Shown: positions 20,863-33,517, counted from the first letter of the stretch. The stretch: 64,000 nt of DNA from Lamellibrachia columna (GCA_963662155.1 OY759272.1:42977210-43041209); one strand, 5' to 3'. A program made the numbers and translations. The notes: generated from the letters alone by a model not told the origin.

Positions 20863-22508
20863 ATGAATGCTTTAAAGTCTTCCGAGCCTACTAACTTTGT
20901 TAGCGGCAACGTGGCTCAAAATTGGCGCAGATGGGAGCAGCAATTTCTGACGTACTTCGTAGCATGTGAACTTGGCAAGAAAGCGAACGAAACTCATGTG
21001 GCAATCTTGTTACATGCAGCAGGCCCTGAGGCGCAAGAAATACATCGGACTCTTACATATGCAGAAGAGGAAGACAGTAAGGATTACAACACCGTTCTAT
21101 CTAAATTGAGAGCTTATTGCGAGCCACGCAAAAACATCGTATTTGAGCGTCATTAGGCAAAGTCAATCGCCCTGCAATTTTTTTCTATCTGGCTGTTGCT
21201 GTAGTAGGGCGAAAATCTCGCTCGGCTAAAACATAAGTATTTTCATGAAACGTGAAACCTTACAAAAACGCCATAAACATAGCAATAAACACGTCTTTCG
21301 TGTCTGTATGCATTCTTACATGTATATCACTAAAGTTACCTGACAATAACCATGTAAAAGTGTGAAATTATTACCTTTATGTCAGAACGCATGTGCTTGT
21401 CAACATTTGTATATAACTGGATGTTGTTTTGAGCGAGACTACCAAACGGGATTATCGTAGATCTATATAAGGTCACGCTAAGAATTGCCGTCTGCTGGTC
21501 ATAGAGTTACATCATTAATCATCTCCCTATAAACTACTAACTCACTAACGGGTGTTTTATTTATGTCTGTGCTGCTGGCCCACTCTGGCCTCATTCTACA
21601 CGAAATCGCGTTTGATCATGTGACCCAAAGGCAACATCACATGCACAGTATGGCGGCTATTTTTGAATTTTTTTCTGTGTTACCGATAAATGTGCTCATA
21701 AATAATTATTTGGAGCACATTTCTTAAGTTTCTTGACGCCGAAGTGTCGGTTGTATGTCACAGAATACACATGTGAAACGGTTAGTGCGTATTGGTTTTA
21801 AAACTTAAGTTATTAGTTCCGTAGCCATTTGGCTACGGAACTCCCAAAACTGCGCGTTAGCAAATGCCGGTGAAGATCTCCGTCCCTAGGCTAGCTCAAG
21901 AGTGGGGCGGATGACTCTGCCTAGAGCGTCATCAGTTCTGGATAAGGGACCAGCTCAAAAACGAGACGATTGGCCAGTGGGTCACGGAACTGAGAACCAG
22001 AGCGGCAAAATGTGATTTCAAGGAGCAGAACAATATGATACGCGACAAAATAGTGTTTTGGGTACGTGACAATGCTGTGCAGGAAGGATTACTGCGAGAA
22101 GCAGACCTGTCGCTGGAGCGTGCAGTGGACATATGTCGAACAGCTGAAACAAGCAAAATGCAGTATCTAGCCATGTCCAGGTCACAGTCACATATCCATG
22201 CCATCAGAACAGGAAAGAAAAGCTGGAAAGGTCCGTGCAAATACTGTGGCCAAGTACACCCGCCTCGTAAATGCCCCGCATACGGGAAGAAAGGCAAAAC
22301 ATGCAATGGGATGAACCACTTTGCAAACGTATGCCAGGGTGGAGGATTCAGAAAGAGTTCCAAGCCTGTTCACATACTACGCAGTGAGGCAGACACAGAA
22401 GGTACAGGAGACGATGGACAGTTGTTTGTTGGGACATTGTTCATTGGTGACATTCAAGCAAATGACTGGCAGACAAAACTTAGGGTTAATGACACCCCTG
22501 TCAAATGA
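20863..22508 (+). pseudogene. gag: Ty3-type gag, split by a nested element
   Basis: The ATG at 20863 starts MNALKSSEPTNFVSGN; the capsid-like frame runs to FERH at 21153, where a 770-bp element is inserted. Coding resumes at 21933 (FWIRDQ, then RAVDICRTAE). A nucleocapsid region follows with CKYCGQVHPPRKC, a good CCHC-type knuckle (CX2CX3HX4C), and a second knuckle that has lost residues (CNGMNHFANVC). Gag would package the retrotransposon RNA. The frame then meets the 43-bp triplication that cuts it from the protease. Confidence 0.85.
21154..21923 (-). mobile_element. 770-bp non-autonomous TIR element nested in gag
   Basis: Termini TAGGCAAAGTCAATCGCC and GGCGGATGACTCTGCCTA are inverted repeats. 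The 9-bp host sequence GAGCGTCAT is duplicated on both sides (21145-21153, 21924-21932). Removing the insert restores the gag frame, which proves insertion. It has no transposase and carries an internal perfect hairpin, GTTCCGTAGCCA/TGGCTACGGAAC. A second copy is at 53925-54691 in opposite orientation. An 8- to 9-bp duplication fits hAT or Mutator-like elements. Confidence 0.92.
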
Positions 22509-22588
22509 CTGGCAGACAAAACTTAGGGTTAATGACACCCCTGTCAAATGACTGGCAGACAAAACTTAGGGTTAATGACACCCCTGTC
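22460..22588 (+). repeat. 43-bp tandem triplication in the gag/protease junction
   Basis: The segment starting AAATGACTGGCAGACAAAAC is repeated at 22460, 22503 and 22546. Two extra copies add 86 nt, not a multiple of three, so they break the gag-pol frame that a single copy would keep open (DIQANDWQ...VNDTPVTFKLDTGA). Confidence 0.95.
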
Positions 22589-23998
22589 ACATTCAAGCTT
22601 GATACTGGAGCACAGGCAAACGTGTTGCCGGTGAACGTGTACCGTCGCATCAAACCAAACAAGCCTCTAGCAAGGACCAGGACAGTCCTAACAGCATTTG
22701 GAGATGCAAAGATAACACCAGTAGGCGAGACACAGCTACGAGTAACTTGCCCTGTGACAGGAAGAAGTCAGCTTATGAAGTTCTTCGTCACTGATACTGC
22801 GGACATTGCTATACTTGGGAAGGATGCATGCCAATCCATGAACCTCGTGCAGCGCGTTCGCATTGCCGGTGTAGCATCTCACGACAGCAAGCCACTGACG
22901 AAGGAAGATCTACTCAATGAGTACAGAGACATTTTCACTGGTACTGGCATGTTTGAGAAAGAGTACCACATCGAACTAGATCCAAGTGTGCCTCCTGTGA
23001 TGGGATAATCGCCAGCGTAGATGAGCCAACTGATTGGATCCACAATCACTGAGAAGCGGAATGGATCGTTGCGAATATGCCTAGATCCAAGGCCACTGAA
23101 CAAAGCCATCAAGCGCGAGAGGTATGAGATACCTACACCAGCCGATGTGCAGAGTCAGCTAGGTGACAAGCAGATCTTCACTGTGATTGATATGAAAGAT
23201 GGGTACTGGCATGTGAAGCTGACTGAAAAGTAATCACACCTGTGTACTTTCCACACTCCCTGGGGGAGGAAGAGATTCACGCGTATGCCGTTTGGAATTA
23301 GCTCAGCCAGCGAAGTAATGCAAAAGCGAAACGAAGAAACCTTTGCTGACATTCCTGGGGTCCGAATCATCTCGGCCAAAGATGAAACCGAACATGACGC
23401 GATTGTTCGCAAGGTCATGCACAGGGCTCGTGAAAGGAATGTCAAGTTCAACAAGACCAAAGTACAGTTTAAGGTGCCAAATGTGACATACATGGGTCAC
23501 ATAGTTGCAGCTGACGACTTGAAGCCTGACCCTGCCAAGGTGGAGGCTGTTTTCATGATGCCCAAGCCAGAGAACAAGTCTTACTGGCAACGACTGCTTG
23601 GCATGGTCCGGTACTTAGCGCAATACATTCCAAATGAATCAGCCATCACAGCCCCACTACGTTCACTGCTGAAACAGGATATTGAGTGGGATTGGCAACA
23701 CGAACATGATCAGGCTCTCGAAAAGATCAAGACTGCACTCACAAGTGCACCGCCACTCCAGTATTACGATGTAAACAAGCCTGTAACTGTCCAAGCTGAT
23801 GCTTCCCAGCGTGGACTTGGAGCGTGCCTTTTCCAACAAGGTCGTCCAGTAGCATACGCATCACGCGCGTTAACATCAGCTGAAGAAAACTATTCTCAGA
23901 TTGAGAAAGAGATGTTAGCAATCTGCTTTGCGTGCGCCAAATTTCATAAGTATGTCTATGGGAAGAGCATCGAAGTACCACTGATCACAGACCGCTAG
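22505..23998 (+). pseudogene. pol: Ty3-type protease, reverse transcriptase and RNase H region, degenerate
   Basis: The protease signature FKLDTGAQANVLP is at about 22590-22630. RT blocks are LRICLDPRPLNKAIKRE, IPTPADVQSQL, TVIDMKDGYWHVKL and MPFGISSA. Stops occur at 23006-23008 (TAA after PPVMG), 23018-23020 and 23231. The block that should carry the catalytic Y-x-D-D reads GVRIISAKDETEHD, so the aspartate pair is gone and RT activity is unlikely. RNase H follows with VTVQADASQRGLGACLF and IEKEMLAI. The frame closes at 23998 at the expected TDH position. Replication enzymes of the element; not functional as found. Confidence 0.9.
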
Positions 23999-24260
23999 AA
24001 TCGATCTTGAAGAAGCCAATCGCAAAAGCTTCCCCACGATTGCAGCGAATGACGCTGCAGTTGCAGAGATACACACTGGAAGTGAAGTACATTCCAGGCA
24101 AGTATATGTATGTTGCAGACAAGAGCGTTTATAAAGATTGAGTCATCGTGCGGCGCGGCGGAAGATGTAGAAGTTATGGTACACAGCTTTTCAATAACTT
24201 GCCGGTCAGCACAGACAAAATGGGCGAATTAAAGGAAGCGAGCTGCAGCACTACTGGAAT

Positions 24261-25434
24261 GTGAGAGACGAACTGCATGAGGCAGAAGGACTACTATTCC
24301 TGGGCGATCGAATAGTAGTTCCCAGTAAACTGAGGCCAAACATGTTACAGCTCATACATGAAAGTCATCAAGGTGCAGACAAGTGCAAGACGCGTGGACG
24401 AACGGTTCTGTACTGGCCAGGCATGTCACAGGACATTGAAACGATTGTGGGAAGATGCCACATCTGCCTCAAATTCAGAGCCAGCAACCCGAAGGAACCA
24501 CTAATTCCACATGATGTTCCGGAAAGACCTTGGCAGAAGGTCGCAACTGACATAATGACATTCAAGAGTCGCGACTACATAGTTGCGGTTGACTGTTATT
24601 CAAAGTATCCTGAAATTGCACTGCTGGAAAACAAGACTGCATCAAACGTCATCATCCATCTCAAGTCTATCTTCGCCAGACACGGGATTCCAGAAGAGAT
24701 GACGAGTGACAACATGCCATTCGCAAGCCAAGAATTCACCAACTTTGGCAGAGACTGGGGCATAAAGCTAACTACGTCAAGCCCCAATTTTCCACAGTCA
24801 AACGGACAGAGTGAACGTGCGGTGCAAACACTGAAACGCATCTTGAAAAAGGCGGACTGCGAAGGACGAGACCCGTATGTAGCACTGCTGGAGTACCGCA
24901 ACACGCCAGTAGCAGGTGCATTATTCTCGCCAGCGCAGATGCTAATGAGTCGCATGCTCCGTGCCAAGCTGCCAGCAAGATCAAGATTGTTGACACCACA
25001 AGTTGTCGGTGCTCAATGCCAACCGCAACAACATCAAGACAAGTACAAGCAATACTATGACAGGATCGAAGCGGCTGACGGAACTGCAGCCAAGCAGTGT
25101 GGTGCGTGTGCGACACTAAAACGTTTGGGAACCTGCAGTGGTGATGCGGAAACAAGGACATCCACGGTCCTATATTGTCACTCGCGAAGGCCGAGAATAT
25201 CGCAGAAACCGCAGACACCTCATGAACACTGCTGAGAAACAACCTGAAACAACCGCCCCTGTCGACGTATCGTCGAATGCACCCCAGCAATTGACTCACG
25301 AGGATGCACGTCGACAACAGACGCCACCCAGAGTGTTCCCAACTCAAGCAAATACAACACCGACACCTCAGAAAACGTCTCGAGGGAGGATTATTAGGCG
25401 GCCGTTAAAGTTAGCCGAATACGTTTGTGATTAG
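24261..25434 (+). pseudogene. pol: Ty3-type integrase region, frameshifted
   Basis: An HHCC zinc-binding end (HESHQG...CHICLKF) is followed by the DDE core. The first Asp is in KVATDIMTF, the second in TSDNMPF, and the Glu in SNGQSERAVQTLK, so all three catalytic acids are present. EYRNTPVAGALFSPAQML is the usual block after the core. Near 25060-25130 the frame changes (ORFs end at 25235 and 25434), so the C-terminus is broken. Its role would be inserting the DNA copy into the genome. Confidence 0.9.
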
Positions 25435-25632
25435 AAGCAAGGGCTATGCCTAAAACTGGGAAATGACATTTGTTGACATTCAGATAATCATGTTGAATAA
25501 TCCTAATTTAGAATGCTACTTCGTTGGAAGCAATATCGTTTTATGTCATGTTCCATGTCATTGTGTGGACATGTTTGCGAACATTTCTCTTTGGTTAAGT
25601 TTGACAGACTGTAATTGAAGAACATTTTATTT

Positions 25633-25642
25633 AAGAGGGAGA
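25633..25642 (+). other. Polypurine tract
   Basis: AAGAGGGAGA lies immediately before the 3' LTR start TGTCTT, in the position and composition expected for plus-strand priming. Confidence 0.85.
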
Positions 25643-25811
25643 TGTCTTAAACTGAGCAAGCGCTTTAGCTGCTGCCCTCCAGTGACCAGCCTGGTCATTA
25701 TTGTATTTTCAGCCAATGAGAATTAAGCAATAAATAGTGTGCGATATGATGCCAAAATGAATACTGCTGTTGTGAAATATATTTGGCGATAATCTAATCC
25801 CATCTACGACG
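25643..25811 (+). repeat. 3' LTR
   Basis: 169 bp, matching 20657-20828 except for a 3-nt deletion, three substitutions in AATACTGCTG versus AATGTTGTTG, and the terminal base. Confidence 0.95.
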
Positions 25812-25816
25812 GTCAC

Positions 25817-26685
25817 TAACACTGCCAGCGTCACCTTTTACTTTTGACATAACCATAAAAACGACCACACAAAGGGGCGTACCCAGGGTTTTTTTTTGGT
25901 TGCCCATGAACCCCCTCCCAAATCCCGCCCTGCTCTATGATCCATATGATAATAGACAGGAAAGGATGACATGCAACATCCAGCATTTTCCATGTTGATA
26001 TTTTCGAAACAAATAAAAATTTTGCAGGACTTGACGAAAACGCTACTGCCGAGGTCAGTGACAAGGTATATGCACACAGTGTAGCCCGATTTTTAGCATC
26101 GGTTTTTGCTTGGGAAAACATTACTGATCTGTAGCCATATCTGCCGCGCAGTGCCACAGTTTTTGACGCGCCCAAAACCCACCGAATCTTGTTTGGGCCA
26201 TTATTTTTTATTATTTTAACACATTGCCACAATAACAATTTGGAGGCTGGACGAACAAAAACAAGAAGTTATCACGGGTTGTGCGTGCGACGCCCTGCGT
26301 ACATGTGTAGTTTGAGATTTCAGCATTTCCTGAAAGTTTATTAATTTCTGAATAACATACAAAAAACACAAATTAATTAACTGAAATGGTGTACACCTGG
26401 CGGCTATATCCAAAAAAAATTCCTCAACTTTGAACTATGTTATGTGGGGCATGTCGAAGCGCACGGCGAAGAAAGTGAAGACATTGTTTACATCAGAGAG
26501 TGCCATCTTCCGCGACCTTTTTAAACACAATAATATTCACAAAGGGTAAAAATAAATCTTAATAGCTAAATTAGGTAACAGAGGTTTGTAGGAGTATTAA
26601 TTAAATTACAATGAAGCTGATTTTAGTGAACTCATAAATTTGATAGTTTGATGCATCTGCTAAAAACGCATTCGTAAAAAAATCG
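25817..26685. other. Linker between the LTR element and the hAT pseudogene; hAT-like terminus at 25870
   Basis: No conserved frame found. AGGGGCGTACCCAGGGTTTT at 25871 resembles a hAT terminal repeat, but no inverse partner was seen. It may be the left end of the element carrying the transposase remnant that follows. Otherwise AT-rich and non-coding. Confidence 0.4.
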
Positions 26686-28239
26686 CAGCTTACACCGGTG
26701 GCAACGTACGAAACCAGCTGATCAATATCATTGGCGACTACATCAGAGACGTAATCTGAGGAGAGTGAAGCGTGCCAGGTGGTATACAGTCGTAGCAGAT
26801 GAGGTGACTGATACTTCCAACAAGGAACAACTAAGCCTTTTTCTGCGATACGTAGATCCCGATACAATGTTACTACAGGAAGACCTCGTAAATTTAAATG
26901 AGTGTGACATTGGCATTACAGGACAAGCTCTCGCACCTAAGATTCTAGCGTCCCTCAACAGGTATAGCGTTAATCCGAATCTGATGCGTGGCCAGTGTTA
27001 TGATGGTGCGTCCAACATGGCAGGGACACTGTGCATTGCATTGCCTGAACTTGGTTGTGTAGTGACAAGCTTACAGGATACGCTGATTTGCAACATGATA
27101 GGAGTTGTCGACCGTGCTACTAAATACTTCGGAGGGCATCCCAAGCGTCAGCAGGCGCTGGAAAAGGCAATTAGTGACACACAGCTCCAGAGTACCAAGA
27201 ACAGGCTTCACCGTCTGTGTCGCACTCGCTGGGTTCAGCGTCTTGGTGCCCTTGAGACATCCCAGGCACTAATGTCATCCGTTGTTGCATGCTTGGATAT
27301 CATTTGCACTGCAGGTCCAAGTCACTGGTCCACAGACGCGCTGACGGATGCTAGAGGACTTCTACTCTCCATCACTGCCGCATATTTTATCTGTGCACTA
27401 GTCATCACCAACAAGTACGTGGGGTATTTGAGAGCTCTCACCTGTAGCCTGCAGACCGAAGCACAGGACGTGGTGGAGGCAGTTTCTGAGATTGACGTTG
27501 TTGTGAGTGCATTGCAAGATGTTCGAAACAACATTGACAAACCCCACGACGAGTGGTATCATGAAGTCGAGGAATTGTGCAGTGCTCTAGGTGCTGCACC
27601 ACCTCTGCCAAGGCGATACGGCCGACAGGAACATCGCAACAACTTGCCTGCTGATGATCCATCAACATATGTATCTCCGTGCCAATGGTCGATCATCTCC
27701 TCTCAGAACTGCTTACAAGATTCAGCCCTCACCATCGAACGGCCACGCTGGGACTAAGTTTGGTACCCTCTGCCTTAGTCACTCTGCCAGCAGACGACGT
27801 AAAGTCCAATATCACCAAGCTTGTTGACTTTTACAAGGAGGACCTCCATTCCTCTGATAGTGTGAACAGCGAGTTGCACAGCTGGACTGTTAAGTGGGAA
27901 CTGCAGATGCAGCGATGTAGCGATGAGGGCCTCCACAACTTTCCGTCACTCGCTCTGTTCCATGCAAACACTCTTTTTCCATATGTTAGGGTGCTTCTGT
28001 GCATTTTGCGCACATTGCCTGTGACAAGTTGTTCAAGCGAAAGGTCACACAGTGGACTTTAACGCATAAAAACATGTTTGCGCTCAACATGCGGCAACGA
28101 GCGTCTCACTGGTCTGGCACTGATGCACCTGCATCGTGATGTGCCATTTCGTACCGCATCTGTAATTGGTGAGTTTGCCCGACGCCATCCTCGACAAATT
28201 CAACTAGGCAACACTGTACTCTGTACTTTTGTGGACTAG
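26686..28239 (+). pseudogene. hAT transposase pseudogene, THAP12/P52rIPK-like
   Basis: Conserved order: NQLINIIGDYIRDV (26715), frameshift near 26757, then WYTVVADEVTDTSNKEQLSL with the first acidic motif, GQCYDGASNMAG, NRLHRLCRTRWVQRL, then a frameshift near 27675. Next come VDHLLSELLTRFS and the C-terminal hAT dimerisation block LFPYVRVLLCILRTLPVTSCSSERSHSGL, an in-frame TAA (28060) where the family has Lys, and RIKTCLRSTCGNERLTGLAL to a TAG at 28237-28239. This is the DUF4371 plus dimerisation architecture of P52rIPK-like transposases, which often carry an N-terminal THAP finger. At least two frameshifts and one stop make it non-functional. The THAP remnant at 20292 may be its first part, separated by the LTR element. 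Confidence 0.88.
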
Positions 28240-28497
28240 GTCTTAAAATAAAGTTCCATGGTTGGTTATTATGGCCACCAACTGATGAATTAGGCGTCAC
28301 TGATTTATTAAATATACATTTTTGAATATACATTTTTGTATGTGAATAATGTGTTGGAAAGCCGGAGTTAACATACTTAATTGTGGTGCATTTTTTATGT
28401 GCAGTGGTGGTTTGGCCGTATAGTTTAATTAATGTACAATACACTTGAATATTGAATGGGAGGATTCAGAGGGAGCACACTCAGGCATTACCAATCA

Positions 28498-28522
28498 GCA
28501 CCTATAGCACTGTAGCACCTAT
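28498..28522 (+). repeat. 17-bp tandem repeat, left part
   Basis: Unit GCACCTATAGCACTGTA. The array resumes at 30380-30450 with about four more imperfect units, so the hAT element at 28523-30379 inserted into it. Confidence 0.8.
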
Positions 28523-29443
28523 TAGTGCCCTGTGCGGGCCGGGCTTTGGGCCCAAGCCCGGCCCGGCCCGCGGGCTGCGGGCCTCTATATAATTTCGCGG
28601 GCCGGGCCTGGGCCTACATACTGCGGGCCCGCGCCGGGCCTGGGCTGAAAACAATTTAAACACATCGGGCTTGGGCCGGGCCTGGGCCTAGTGTGAGCGG
28701 GCCGGGCTGGGCCTGGACATAATAAAAATATTCATACAAAACACCGATTATTATTTTATTTTTTAATAAAAACTTATTATAAATTGTAATTCTGGTTAAT
28801 GAATGCTTAACATTATTTCTTTAGTATTATATATTTGCAAATTGAGACCTTGCATGGAATCTAATGGCCCCATAAGTTCACTTGGCTGGAAGTAGCCAGC
28901 CCCAAATGTTTACTTTAGAAATATTTGCAGAGGCAATCAAGCCATGATTAACCATCAACTTATCATCCTTTGACCCTACCAGTGGACATTCTATTGTCTA
29001 GGTCTTCCCTCCAAACATTGCCCACCTGAATTACCTGCCCCCTGCCAAGTGCCCACTAGGCTACTAGCCCACTACCCAGTACACAACCCAGTTGGTAATT
29101 GGTATTTCTCCCCAGTCCCAATTCATTCACACTTCTACTAATTCACACATGTCTGAACCTGTCTGTCTCAGGCTAGTGACTGCAGGCCTGCTGGAAATGC
29201 CACTGGGTGTCAGTGCCAGTGGGTGACATTTAATTGAAATATAATATTAAATTAAGTTAACTTAGTGAACTAATTCAATTAACAATATAAATTGGGGTTA
29301 TGGCTTGCATATGGGTTAAGTCAGGGTTAGATAAACAAATCTCCTACCCTAACCATAAGCCAATACATTAAAGCCAAATATAACAAATGTTATCATATTT
29401 AATAGTAATGGCACTAAGAAGTTTTTCTTTATTTTTTTTTCAG

Positions 29444-30061
<618 letters not shown>

Positions 30062-30387
30062 ATTTAATAAAACAATAAGTGTGTTTTACAGTTTCTTTGT
30101 TATAAGATTATAGGTTTATCTTCTCTAAACTAAGCGGGCCGCGGGCTTACCCACATTTGGCCCGCGGGTATGGGCCGGGCGTGGGCCTGAAACTTGTGGG
30201 CCGGGCCGGGCCTGGGCCAAACATTCACAGTCTGGGTCGGGCCTGGGCCTAAATTCTAGTTTGCGGGCCTGGGCCGGGCCGGGCTTGAACAATTATTGCG
30301 GGCCTGGGCCGGGCCTGGACTCTAACTGCTAATTGCGGGCCGGGCTTGGGATCAAATTCTAGACCCGCGCAGGTCACTAGCACCTAT

Positions 30388-31465
30388 AGCACTGTAGCAC
30401 CTATAGAACTGTAGCAGCTATCGCACTGTAGCACCTATAGCACTGTAGCATCTGTGATTAAGAAATCGGTGATGAATGCACTTCACAATCCAGTCCAGTG
30501 CACATAAAGTCAATGTTCATACAGGCCTCTTCGAACTGCACGGCGCACGGCGATCGCAAATGATGATTGTAGATAATTAAATTTCGTGTTTTCGCTCTGC
30601 CTGGTGAACTTTGTGGGAGTCCCACTTCTAAATACCCCGGTGGTGTCTTACCTCCGCCTTTGGTCGGCCAATCATAAGTATGGTATATCTGATTGGACCG
30701 CCTGTCTTATCACCAACACCTGCCTGGTACGATAGATCACCGAACGGTTGGGGCTACCTTCGTTTCACAAATATCTTTATAGTCTGTCTGCGACATGAGC
30801 GCACCGCTCCAGCACATGAAGTCCATTCATTCTGGTGTGTGCTTCTTTAGGCACCACAACAAAGCGATGTTTGATTGGGGAGATCAACACCCACAACACC
30901 AGTACAATTGGTGTGAAGCCATTGTACGACATAACTGGCACTGCAATCATCTTTTCCGTTAAGTTTGTTAATTGTAATACTTACTGAATCACGATCGCAT
31001 TTCACATTGATTTCAAGCATTGCATGGACTAATTCTCACTGGAACCTAAGCCTGCACTATATGTGCGGATGTGTTATGTGATCCTACTAAGAAGATCATC
31101 GTCACCATCATCATCTAATCGTCCATAGAACTGGTCCAGCAAAAATAACAGATGATGATCGATGTTGCGGTGAGGTGAAATGTATTGTACTACTTCTTAT
31201 TGAATACAAGATGGAGTCAGTTATTGTTATTTTAATCAGAAATGTTTTTATATAGTGGCTTGGACTGAAGTGACGCAAAATCTACTGAAGTCCTCATTTC
31301 ACACTTAAAGCATTCGTGGGCAACCATGGGCAAAGTAGCTTGTAGGGCCTAACGGATTAACATATAGTGTGTTCTATTAGTCTTTGTCATTAGCATGTTC
31401 CATTAGTCTTTTATATTAGTGTGTTCCATTAGAAGGTGACATGTTGGCATTATACATTTAACAGC
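30388..31465. other. Unassigned sequence
   Basis: After the residual 17-bp tandem repeat (to about 30450) there is mixed-composition sequence with a GC-richer part at 30530-30960. I find no conserved ORF, RNA gene or inverted-repeat element. Confidence 0.4.
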
Positions 31466-32640
31466 AATTAGTTATCGTATAAGTGGCAAATATAACAATT
31501 CCGGATATTACAACTTGAGCTATATTGTGACAGAAAGATATTCTTCGCATAGGAGCTGAAACCTTGCAATGAGTGAGACTGAATTTTATTAATGATCAAG
31601 GTGGGAGTGTTATTAATTACACGGACAATATTAAACCTGAGTGGTTTCCTGGCAAGTTCAGTATTCGCTCTTTCAACATGTATGTCATGTCGATTTCTTG
31701 TATAATGTGTATGAACATCCTCATTTTCTCTTATGCCTAACCTTGAAAAATATTCAGGTAAATTACCGTTTATGTATGTATGATAAAATTTAAGTTGTTG
31801 TAACCTAATAATGTATGTGACCATTAACATGTTAAGATGTTTGAATAATGGCTCTGTATGTGCATTATAGCGGCTATAGGTCACTACTCTGATTGCTCGT
31901 TTTTGAGTACATGCTAGTTTATCAATATGATTTTTCGAATTCATGTGTTTATTTATTGTCAGTCCTAACACGTTGAAGTTATCAACACACTCTATAGGTG
32001 TGTCATTTATTTCAAGTTGGAATCTTTGAATTTTTTTTTGTGGATGGTGAAAATCATATTTTTATTTCTTACCATTTAATGAAAGTTTATTAACTTCCAA
32101 CCATTCACAAATATTTTGTAGTTCAACATTAATAGTATTAAAGCAAGCTGCATCTTGGAAGAGTTAAATGTGCTAAATAAAGTTGAGTCATCCGAATATA
32201 AAATGTACTCAGATAAATTGCTTGCATTAGTAATATAATTTATGTATATTAAAAATAGTAGAGGGCTCAGTATAAAACCTTGTGGAACCCCAGTGGTTAT
32301 AGGCAACATATCTGATTTGATGTCATTTACTTCAACGAATTGTTTCCTGTTTGCTAAATAACTTTGAATAAGGTTATTTGAAAATCCTTTAACATCATAG
32401 TAAGACAATTTTGTGCGTAAAATTTCATAGTTAAGAGTGTCAAAAGCTTTAGAAAGGTCTAAAAAATATAGTAATGGGAATTTGAATTTTATCCATCTGA
32501 CATACAAGTTTATATATTAATTCAAGTGCAGCAAACTCTGTTGAATATTCTTTCCTAAATCCATACTGACTTTTATAAAAAAAAACAAGTTTGTTATCAT
32601 CGAAAAAACTGTAATTTTTTTCAAAAATAATTTTTTTCAC
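31466..32640 (-). pseudogene. LINE reverse transcriptase remnant with complete C-terminus
   Basis: Minus-strand blocks: SQYGFRKEYSTEFAALELI (32449-32640), FLDLSKAFDTLNYEIL, GVPQGFILSPLLFLIYIN and YSDDSTLF (32076-32507), then VLGLTINKHMNSKNHIDKLA fused directly to KRAIRVVTYSRYNAHTEPLF. A long C-terminal domain follows to a stop at 31468. The usual YADD is YSDD. The segment expected between NHIDKLA and the KRAIRVV block (a stretch like LYNSLILPHLNY) is deleted. Frame changes occur near 32460 and 32070. CR1/Jockey-type, related to but distinct from the 17820-18620 copy. Confidence 0.9.
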
Positions 32641-33449
32641 AAACTTTTGAGAAGGCAGGTAGTAAGGAAATTGGCATATAGTTTGAGAAGTGTTAAAAAA
32701 TCTTTTTTTAATATAGGAATGACTCGCTATTTTTAAATTATCAGGAAATGTTCGATTAACAAAAGTCTGTGTATGCGATAAATAAGTTTTAGCACTGTAA
32801 GATTTTATTGTGGGTGATGTGATGTGATGTTTTTACGCCATTGTTTTATATTTAAGTTAAAATACGTCTACGTTTGATAATGTTTATTTTTAAGCAAGTC
32901 ATTTTGGCTCAATTATCAATAGAAATAGTATATGTCCACATGTGCATCGACATAAACTTGTTTGCATGAAATATTCTTTGCCGATATGCGTGAGATTTAA
33001 AGTTCCACTATATTCCTCAGCCATCCTCGCCTTACCCCGACCTTAACTTTTGATGACGCGTCACCGACCTCTGGGGTGGTCAGAGCATCTCAGAGCTGCC
33101 AGGTGCACTTGATGTTGCTGCATAATAATCGTGGACGAGGTCGTAGCTGCTGGTTCTACAATACATAAGTACAACAAATAATCCTGTGTTCCCAGCCAGT
33201 CACCAATATATTTAGGGGTCGCACCCAAAGCACAGAACGCCGATATAACATCTGGCACAGCTTTCCATGTTTTTATACCGTTTTCTTGCGCCTGCCTCCG
33301 AAGGATGACGCCGTGTCGCACCCAGCGAAGGCGTGGAAGGCAGGTCTCGACACCTGCCAGGACCCAATGCTGTGAACACTGTTTTGTTATCATTGAGCCT
33401 CAACTATCGCAGATTACAAGTGATTCCATTATGACAATAGCTTCAAATC

Positions 33450-33450
<1 letters not shown>

Positions 33451-33515
<65 letters not shown>
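33451..33515. repeat. TA microsatellite
   Basis: 65 nt of perfect TA repeat. Confidence 0.97.

Positions 33516-33517
<2 letters not shown>

Larger units (their letters stand above)
20652..25816 (+). mobile_element. Ty3/Gypsy-type LTR retrotransposon, defective
   Basis: Two LTRs (20657-20828 and 25643-25811) begin TGTCTTAAAC and end at the CTACGAC border. They are flanked by the 5-bp duplication GTCAC (20652-20656, 25812-25816). A primer-binding site TGGTGTC, compatible with a tRNA-Leu 3' end, starts at 20829; a purine tract AAGAGGGAGA ends at 25642. Order gag, protease, RT, RNase H, integrase on + identifies the Ty3 group. It is broken by a nested 770-bp element, a 43-bp triplication, stops and frameshifts. 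The LTRs differ by one 3-nt indel and a few substitutions, so it is fairly young. Confidence 0.95.

Noticed and set aside
21932..22373. Minus-strand ORF of 143 residues over gag
   Set aside because: Antisense shadow of the retrotransposon gag.
24772..25347. Minus-strand ORF of 191 residues over integrase
   Set aside because: Antisense shadow; the + strand carries clear integrase motifs.
25831..26238. 135-residue minus-strand ORF (contains NPGYAPLCG)
   Set aside because: The NPGYAPL segment is the translation of a hAT-like terminal repeat (AGGGGCGTACCCAGGG inverse). No transposase domain.
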